From positions 992,001 through 1,056,000 of the forward strand of contig NZ_CP180191.1 of the NCBI RefSeq assembly GCF_047549485.1: a stretch of 64,000 nucleotides of DNA, read 5' to 3'. Shown here in pieces: positions 58,523-64,000 of the stretch (positions are counted from its first letter, which is position 1; each line of letters begins with the position of its first letter). The stretch is from Piscinibacterium candidicorallinum (lineage in GTDB: Bacteria; Pseudomonadota; Gammaproteobacteria; Burkholderiales; Burkholderiaceae_C). The position numbers and the translations under genes are program-made. The notes under the pieces are model-generated. The model was not told the DNA's origin. It worked only from the letters and a program-made list of their open reading frames with translations, and did not search any database.

Positions 58523-60355
58523 TCAGCCGAGCAGCAGCACTTCCGGGCGCTTCGCTGACAGCCAGCGCAGCAGGCGAGGGTAGAAGGTGTCCGGCGTGAT
58601 CGGCTTGGCGAGGTGGTCGCTCATGCCGGCATCCAGACTGCGCTGCCGGTCCTCTGAAAAGGCATCTGCGGTGAGCGCGATGATCGGTGTGTCTGCGTGT
58701 TCGGGCAGCTGCCGGATGGCACGCGTGGCCGTCTGGCCGTCCATGACCGGCATGTGAAGATCCATCAGGATCAGATCGAAGCGCAGCTGCTCGCACAGCT
58801 TCACAGCCTCGGCGCCGTTGTGCGCCTCAGTCACGCCGAGCCCCACGAGCGCGAGCTGCGAGCTTGCGACGAGCCGGTTCACTTCATTGTCTTCCACCAA
58901 GAGTATGCGGCTGCTTCTGAAGTGGTGGCGCAGGATGCGTTCCGGCGCGAAGAACAGGCGCTCGGGTTCGGACAGGCTGGTCGTTCCAGCCGGACCGGAC
59001 GCGAGCGCTTCGCTCAAGCCCAGCCGGGCGGTGGCCCAGAACAAGCTGCCGCGGCCGACCGCGCTCTCCACACCGACGCTCCCACCCATCATCTGCGCCA
59101 GCTGGCGGCTGATGGACAGACCCAGGCCGGTGCCGCCGTAGCCGCGCGTGCTGGAAGGGTCAGCCTGCTCGAAGGGCTGAAAGATGCGGGCCTGCGCATC
59201 GGGCGGGATGCCCACGCCCGTGTCCTGCACCTCGAAGCGCAGGGTCACGCCCGTTGCATCGCTGGCCTGCACGCTGCAGCGCAGGATGATCGCGCCGGAC
59301 TCGGTGAACTTGACGGCATTGCCCAGGAAGTTCAGCAGGATCTGAGTCAGACGCGTGGGATCGCCCACCACCCAGCGCGGTACCTCATCTTCGATCTCGT
59401 GATACAGACCGAGCTTCTTGGCGCGGGCGTTGGTTTCTACCAATACCAGCAGGCGCGTGAACAAGGCGCGCAGATCAAACGCCGTGGGCTCAAGCACCAA
59501 CTTGCCGCTCTCGATCTTCGAGATGTCGAGCACATCGTTGATCAGCAGCAGCAGATGGTCCGCGGCTTGCACCATGTGCTGCACCTGGCCACGGGCTGCG
59601 GGCGGCAGATCCCCGCGCAGCAGGATCTGTGAAAAACCGACGATTGCATTCATCGGCGTGCGGATCTCGTGGCTCATGTTGGCGAGGAACGCACCCTTCG
59701 CACGGCTGGCGACCTCGGCAAGGTTTTTGGCGGCCTCGAGATCGCGCGTCCGGTCTGCGACCTTGGCCTCTAGGGCTTCATTGGCGCTGCGCAGCGCTTC
59801 GCGCAGTTCGCTGGCGGCACGCAGACCGGCGGTCATGTCGCGGCCGATCAGAAGGAACAGCAGGCAACCCAGGCTGAGCATGAACAGGGTCACCACGATC
59901 TGCACCCGAATGGAGCCGGGCGCCTGCGGCGGCAGCGAGTTTGTGGCCTCCATGCCGAACAGAGTCAGCAGAATGAGCACCACGGCGATGAATGTGCCTG
60001 TGGCCCAGCGGGCGCCGAGCATCCAGCCCGCGAACGCGATCAGCGGAAGAAAGGCCCAGGCCACCGGCGCCCGGAAACCGCCATTGACGGCAGAAAGCAC
60101 GCCAATCGCCGCGGTGATGCTAATCAACAGAATGGCGGAGGCAAGCCGGTGGTGCCCGCGCGCCTGCGCCACCCAGGTCAGTGCAACGACCGCGAGCATG
60201 AACACATTGACGCTCACCCGCCGCGCGTCAAATGCTCCTTCGATCACATAGGCCGTGTTCAAGCCTAACGCTGCAAGCGCAATGCTGATGCAAGCAACGC
60301 GAAGGAACCATGCTCGCCGATCAAGGCCGGTGTGTTCGTTGTAGGCGCGCAGCAT
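58523..60355 (-). CDS. Hybrid sensor histidine kinase with receiver domain
   Basis: The 610-residue protein has about six transmembrane helices in the first 180 residues (FLRVACISIALAALGLNTAY, LILLTLFGMEAT and others) and a coiled coil. A HisKA domain follows with His229 in LANMSHEIRTPMNAIVGFSQ. The HATPase domain has ILLNFLGNAVKFTESG, DTGVGIPP and GYGGTGLGLSISRQ. The C-terminal receiver domain has Asp532 in LILMDLHMPVMDG. No separate response regulator or output domain is adjacent, so the phosphorelay partner is elsewhere. The start at 60355 (MLRAYNEHTG) is preferred over 60445. It is divergent from aceE. Confidence 0.9.
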   Translation of the reverse strand: MLRAYNEHTGLDRRAWFLRVACISIALAALGLNTAYVIEGAFDARRVSVNVFMLAVVALTWVAQARGHHRLASAILLISITAAIGVLSAVNGGFRAPVAWAFLPLIAFAGWMLGARWATGTFIAVVLILLTLFGMEATNSLPPQAPGSIRVQIVVTLFMLSLGCLLFLLIGRDMTAGLRAASELREALRSANEALEAKVADRTRDLEAAKNLAEVASRAKGAFLANMSHEIRTPMNAIVGFSQILLRGDLPPAARGQVQHMVQAADHLLLLINDVLDISKIESGKLVLEPTAFDLRALFTRLLVLVETNARAKKLGLYHEIEDEVPRWVVGDPTRLTQILLNFLGNAVKFTESGAIILRCSVQASDATGVTLRFEVQDTGVGIPPDAQARIFQPFEQADPSSTRGYGGTGLGLSISRQLAQMMGGSVGVESAVGRGSLFWATARLGLSEALASGPAGTTSLSEPERLFFAPERILRHHFRSSRILLVEDNEVNRLVASSQLALVGLGVTEAHNGAEAVKLCEQLRFDLILMDLHMPVMDGQTATRAIRQLPEHADTPIIALTADAFSEDRQRSLDAGMSDHLAKPITPDTFYPRLLRWLSAKRPEVLLLG

Positions 60356-60593
60356 GAGGCTGAGGGATTGGGGGCGGCGTGGAGATAGGGCGTGTGTAGC
60401 GCTGCAGGTCCGGGCCGGCGTCCAGAACATCACGGATACGGGCAAGCCAGTCGAATGTTTAATTCGTCAGGTCGAGATTCTCAAGCGCAAACGTGCTGCC
60501 TCAGCATGGGATTAACGCTCAGTGCGCGTCGAGCGCGGCTTGCGTGACAAGCGTAGAGTCACGTTCCGTTCGCTCCCAATAATTCGCCTGATC

Positions 60594-63269
60594 ATGAACA
60601 TGCCCAAGCTGCCAGACGCCGTCCTGTCCTCGGTGGACCTCGATCCGGTGGAAACGCTCGAGTGGAAGCAGGCGCTGGAAGGCCTTGTGGCCGCGGCCGG
60701 CACCCAGCGCGCGAGCTTCGTGCTGGACGCGGTGCTGGCGCATGCCCGAACGCTCGGCGTCGAGTCCGAGGCGACGCAGCTGCTTGCCTCGCCTTATGTG
60801 AACACCATTGCGCCGTCTGCCGAGCCTGTGTTTCCGGGCAACCTGACGATCGAGGAGCGCCTGAGTTCGATCATGCGCTGGAACGCACTGGCGATGGTGG
60901 TTCACGCCAATCGGGTCAGCGGTGAGCTGGGCGGGCACATTGCTTCGTACGCGAGCGGCGCCGATCTCTTCGAAGTCGGCTTTAACCACTTCTTTCGCGG
61001 GCGCACGGCAGAGCAGCTCGGTGACATCGTGTTTCTGCAGCCTCACTCGGCGCCCGGGGTCTACGCGCGGGCCTTCGTTGAAGGGCGGCTGAGCGCCGAG
61101 GACTTGACGCACTACCGGCAGGAAATTGCTGCGCGAGCCAAAGGCCTGCAGCCGCTGCCGAGCTATCCACATCCCTGGCTGGCCCCGGATTTCTGGCAAT
61201 TCCCCACTGGCTCGATGGGTATCGGCCCGATCAACTCGATCTACTCGGCGCGCTTCATGCGCTATCTGCACGATCGAAAGCTGCTGGACACCCGTGGCCG
61301 CCGTGTGTGGGGCTTTTTTGGCGACGGCGAAATGGATGAGCCGGAGTCCATGGCAGCGCTCACATTGGCCGCGCGCGAAGGGCTGGACAACCTGACCTGG
61401 GTCATCAACTGCAACCTGCAGCGCCTGGACGGACCAGTACGCGGCAACGGCCGCATCATTGATGAGCTCGAAGGCCTCTTCAAAGGCGCAGGCTGGCGCG
61501 TGATCAAGCTCGTCTGGGGCAGCGACTGGGATGCATTGTTCGCACGGGACAAGTCGGGTGCCCTTGTGGAGGCGTTCTCGAAGGTCGTCGATGGCCAGCT
61601 GCAGACCTTTGCCGCCAACGATGGTGCATTCAACCGCGAGAAGTTCTTCGGGCAGACCCCGGCGCTAGCCGCGTTGGCCGCGAGCATGACCGATGACGAG
61701 ATCGATCGGCTAAAGCGCGGCGGGCATGACATCCGCAAGATCTACGCCGCCTTCCACGCTGCCGCGCAGACGGTGGGACAGCCCTGCGTAGTGCTGGCTC
61801 AAACGAAGAAGGGCTACGGCATGGGCGAAGCCGGCCAGGGCAAGATGACTACGCACCAGCAAAAGAAGCTGGACGACGACGCGGTGAAAGCATTTCGCAC
61901 CCGCTTCAACCTGCCGCTTTCTGACGCCCAGTGTGAAGCGCTGGAGTTCTACCGCCCTGCCGAGGACAGTGCCGAAATGCGCTACTTGCGCGCGCAGCGC
62001 GCCCGGCTTGGCGGCGCCTTGCCGCAACGCACGGCGTTGTGCCCCCGCGTCACGGTACCTGCGCTGGAGAGCTACGGCGGCTTTGCGTTGAAGGCCGACG
62101 GCAAGGAGATGAGCAGCACCATGGCGCTTGTACGCATGATGGGCACGCTCATCAAGGACGCCGAACTCGGGCCGCGCATGGTGCCCATCGTGGCCGATGA
62201 GGCGCGCACTTTCGGCATGCAGGCGATGTTCCGGCAGGCTGGCATCTACAGCCCCAAGGGGCAGCAGTACGAGCCCGAGGACATCGGCACCGTGATGTTC
62301 TACCGCGAGGCCACGGACGGCCAGATCCTGGAAGAGGGGATTACCGAAGCCGGCGCGCTCGCCTCCTGGACTGCAGCCGCGACCAGCTATGCGACGCACG
62401 GCCTGGCCATGCTGCCGATCTACATCTACTACAGCGTGTTCGGATTCCAGCGTGTGGGCGATCAGATCTGGGCCGCCGCGGACCAGCGCGCACGGGGCAT
62501 TCTTGTGGGGGCTACCAGCGGGCGGACCACACTGGCTGGTGAAGGCCTGCAACATCAGGATGGCACCTCTCACCTGATCGCCGCCACCATTCCAAATTGC
62601 CGAGCCTACGACCCGGCGACCGCTGGCGAGCTTGCAGTCATTCTGGACGATGCGATGCGGTCGATCCTCGAGCATCAGCGCGACGAGTTCTTCTATCTCA
62701 CTGTGACCAACGAGAACCTGCCGCAGCCGGACCTGCCTGCGGATGCAGTCGAGGGGGTGCTCCGCGGCATGTATCTGGCATCGGGCCAGTCCGGTGCACA
62801 GGTCAGGCTGCTGGGCAGCGGTGCCACCCTGGCGCAGGCGCACGAGGCTGCGGCCCTGCTGCAAGCCCGATTTGGTGTGAGCGCCGCCGTGTATTCAGTG
62901 ACCAGCTGGTCATTGCTTGCGCGTGACTGGACGCAGCAGGAGCGCGCACGCCGGCTGGGGCAATCAAGCACAGAGGCTTGGGTGGAGCGTCACTTGGGCG
63001 GATTGGCCCCGGTGATTGCGGCAGCCGACTATGTCAGGGCGGTGCCGGACAGCATTCGCGCAGCACTGAATGCTCCCTATGTGGTGCTTGGCTGCGACGG
63101 CTTTGGTCGAAGTGATACGCGCGCTCGTCTGCGTGACTTTTTCGAGATTGACGCCCGCTGGATGGCTTACTCGGCGCTGCATGCGCTGGGATGGAAGGGC
63201 GAGCCGCTTGCCGATGCAGCCCGCGTGCTTCGGCTTGATCGCGATCGACCTCCCCCCTGGACCAACTAG
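60594..63269 (+). CDS. aceE: Pyruvate dehydrogenase E1 component, homodimeric type (solitary)
   Basis: E1 decarboxylates pyruvate with thiamine diphosphate. The 891-residue protein follows homodimeric AceE: HFFRGRTAEQLGDIVFLQPH, PHPWLAPDFWQFPTGSMGIG, the thiamine motif GFFGDGEMDEPES leading to NLTWVINCNLQRLDGPVRGN, and PIVADEARTFGMQ. A standard operon would have aceF and lpd next, but neither is present: the next gene encodes a threonine ammonia-lyase and the upstream gene is a divergent kinase. It may be a second E1 or a displaced single copy. ATGs at 60594 and 60600 are both possible, with no clear ribosome-binding site. Confidence 0.9.
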   Translation: MNMPKLPDAVLSSVDLDPVETLEWKQALEGLVAAAGTQRASFVLDAVLAHARTLGVESEATQLLASPYVNTIAPSAEPVFPGNLTIEERLSSIMRWNALAMVVHANRVSGELGGHIASYASGADLFEVGFNHFFRGRTAEQLGDIVFLQPHSAPGVYARAFVEGRLSAEDLTHYRQEIAARAKGLQPLPSYPHPWLAPDFWQFPTGSMGIGPINSIYSARFMRYLHDRKLLDTRGRRVWGFFGDGEMDEPESMAALTLAAREGLDNLTWVINCNLQRLDGPVRGNGRIIDELEGLFKGAGWRVIKLVWGSDWDALFARDKSGALVEAFSKVVDGQLQTFAANDGAFNREKFFGQTPALAALAASMTDDEIDRLKRGGHDIRKIYAAFHAAAQTVGQPCVVLAQTKKGYGMGEAGQGKMTTHQQKKLDDDAVKAFRTRFNLPLSDAQCEALEFYRPAEDSAEMRYLRAQRARLGGALPQRTALCPRVTVPALESYGGFALKADGKEMSSTMALVRMMGTLIKDAELGPRMVPIVADEARTFGMQAMFRQAGIYSPKGQQYEPEDIGTVMFYREATDGQILEEGITEAGALASWTAAATSYATHGLAMLPIYIYYSVFGFQRVGDQIWAAADQRARGILVGATSGRTTLAGEGLQHQDGTSHLIAATIPNCRAYDPATAGELAVILDDAMRSILEHQRDEFFYLTVTNENLPQPDLPADAVEGVLRGMYLASGQSGAQVRLLGSGATLAQAHEAAALLQARFGVSAAVYSVTSWSLLARDWTQQERARRLGQSSTEAWVERHLGGLAPVIAAADYVRAVPDSIRAALNAPYVVLGCDGFGRSDTRARLRDFFEIDARWMAYSALHALGWKGEPLADAARVLRLDRDRPPPWTN

Positions 63270-63542
63270 CAGGCAGACGTTCACCAAGCCCGCCAGCGGC
63301 CAAGGCTGGCGCAGGGGATGCTTGAGGATCCGCAGATCAGCGCGACATCGCAAGACGCGCACCCTCGGAAACGCACGGCGGGGGGCCAAAACGGTCCGAG
63401 TCCGTACACTTCCACCCAAGCACAATGCTTATGGGGCGGCGCGGCGGTGCCATCCGCACCCGGCTGTCGGTCTGCGACCCAACGCGAGACTTTGCCCCCC
63501 AGCTGAGCATGCAAGGAACCCCCTGAGCGAGAAAGCCCGTCG

Positions 63543-64000
63543 ATGGCCCTGACACTTGACGATATCCGTGCCGCGCAGACCCGCGTGTCGCCGCACGTAC
63601 TCAACACGCCTTTTGTGCCCTCGCGCACGCTGTCGGACATCTGCGGCTGCGAGGTGTTTCTCAAGTTCGAGAACCTCCAGTTCACCGCAAGCTTCAAGGA
63701 GCGGGGTGCGCTGAACAAGCTGGCACAACTCGATACCGACGAGCGCCGGCGCGGCGTGCTTGCAGTGTCCGCCGGTAATCATGCTCAGGGCGTGGCCTAC
63801 CACGCGCAGCGCATGGGTATTCCGGCCACGATCGTCATGCCCAAGTTCACGCCCGCCGTGAAAGTGGAGCGCACCAGGGCGTTCGGCGCGAATGTCGTGT
63901 TGCACGGAGCCACGTTTGACGATGCGCGCGAGCATGGCATGCGTCTGGTCGCCGAACAGGGTTTTGTTCTGGTGCACCCCTATGACGACCCGCAGGTTGC
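63543..64000 (+). CDS. Threonine ammonia-lyase, 5' part (cut by window edge)
   Basis: The visible 152 residues belong to the PLP-dependent threonine/serine dehydratase family. They begin MALTLDDIRAAQTRVSPHVL and have FENLQFTASFKERGALNKL with the Schiff-base Lys52, then VSAGNHAQGVAYHAQRMGIP for PLP phosphate binding and TIVMPKFTPAVKVERTRAFG. It makes 2-oxobutanoate from threonine. The gene runs off the right edge, so a C-terminal ACT regulatory domain, which separates ilvA-like from tdcB-like forms, cannot be seen. Confidence 0.9.
   Translation, partial: MALTLDDIRAAQTRVSPHVLNTPFVPSRTLSDICGCEVFLKFENLQFTASFKERGALNKLAQLDTDERRRGVLAVSAGNHAQGVAYHAQRMGIPATIVMPKFTPAVKVERTRAFGANVVLHGATFDDAREHGMRLVAEQGFVLVHPYDDPQV

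Overview
This 64-kb window reads as chromosome of a GC-rich betaproteobacterium, probably Burkholderiales or a near relative. The main evidence is gene order. murU-amgK lies divergent to lptD-surA-pdxA-rsmA. The order dusB, fis, purH, ruvC, ruvA, ruvB is kept on one strand. There is a tolQRAB-pal-cpoB operon with ybgC nearby, and a Gcr-type 'site-specific recombinase' membrane protein. No insertion sequence, prophage, CRISPR array or rRNA was seen.

Layout. 0-5.1 kb: recC and the 5' part of recB (runs off the left edge), then two tRNA-Lys genes (CTT and TTT). 5.2-12.9 kb: a YeeE/YedE transporter and the Tol-Pal operon; a GT1-type glycosyltransferase on the opposite strand separates tolQ from ybgC. 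12.9-18.7 kb: the Gcr-family membrane protein, a protein with a degenerate GGDEF domain, and an S9 peptidase. 18.8-21.9 kb: a four-gene operon (small membrane protein, GntR regulator, ABC ATPase, membrane subunit) with a perfect palindromic operator over its promoter. 22-25.2 kb: an accessory patch with two divergent secreted proteins, a leaderless GH19 muralytic enzyme, and an exported protein directly behind it that resembles one of the two. 25.2-41.1 kb: the ruvB...dusB series, colinear with the usual cluster but split by a prolyl oligopeptidase, argO/argP, an alpha carbonic anhydrase, a rubrerythrin/Fe-S/DUF3501 operon, a diguanylate cyclase and a MazG-GNAT fusion. 41.2-50.3 kb: pepP, murU-amgK and lptD-surA-pdxA-rsmA. 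50.4-57.9 kb: an MsbA-like exporter, an AttH/CrtC-like lipocalin with an FtsX-type ABC transporter, and a small lipoprotein. 58-64 kb: a GAF protein, a hybrid histidine kinase, a solitary aceE, and the start of a threonine ammonia-lyase gene.

How the genes work together. Most of the window serves the cell envelope (Tol-Pal, LptD/SurA, MurU/AmgK recycling, ABC exporters) and genome maintenance (RecBC, RuvABC, Fis, DusB, RsmA).

The most unusual signal is a dispersed hairpin repeat of about 54 bp that does not belong to any gene. Six copies plus one half copy lie in intergenic gaps between 22.8 and 54 kb. They share a CAAGCG tail, align without gaps, and show compensatory changes in the stem. 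Two copies form a divergent pair. A second unexplained structure is a cluster of hairpins between ruvC and ruvA.
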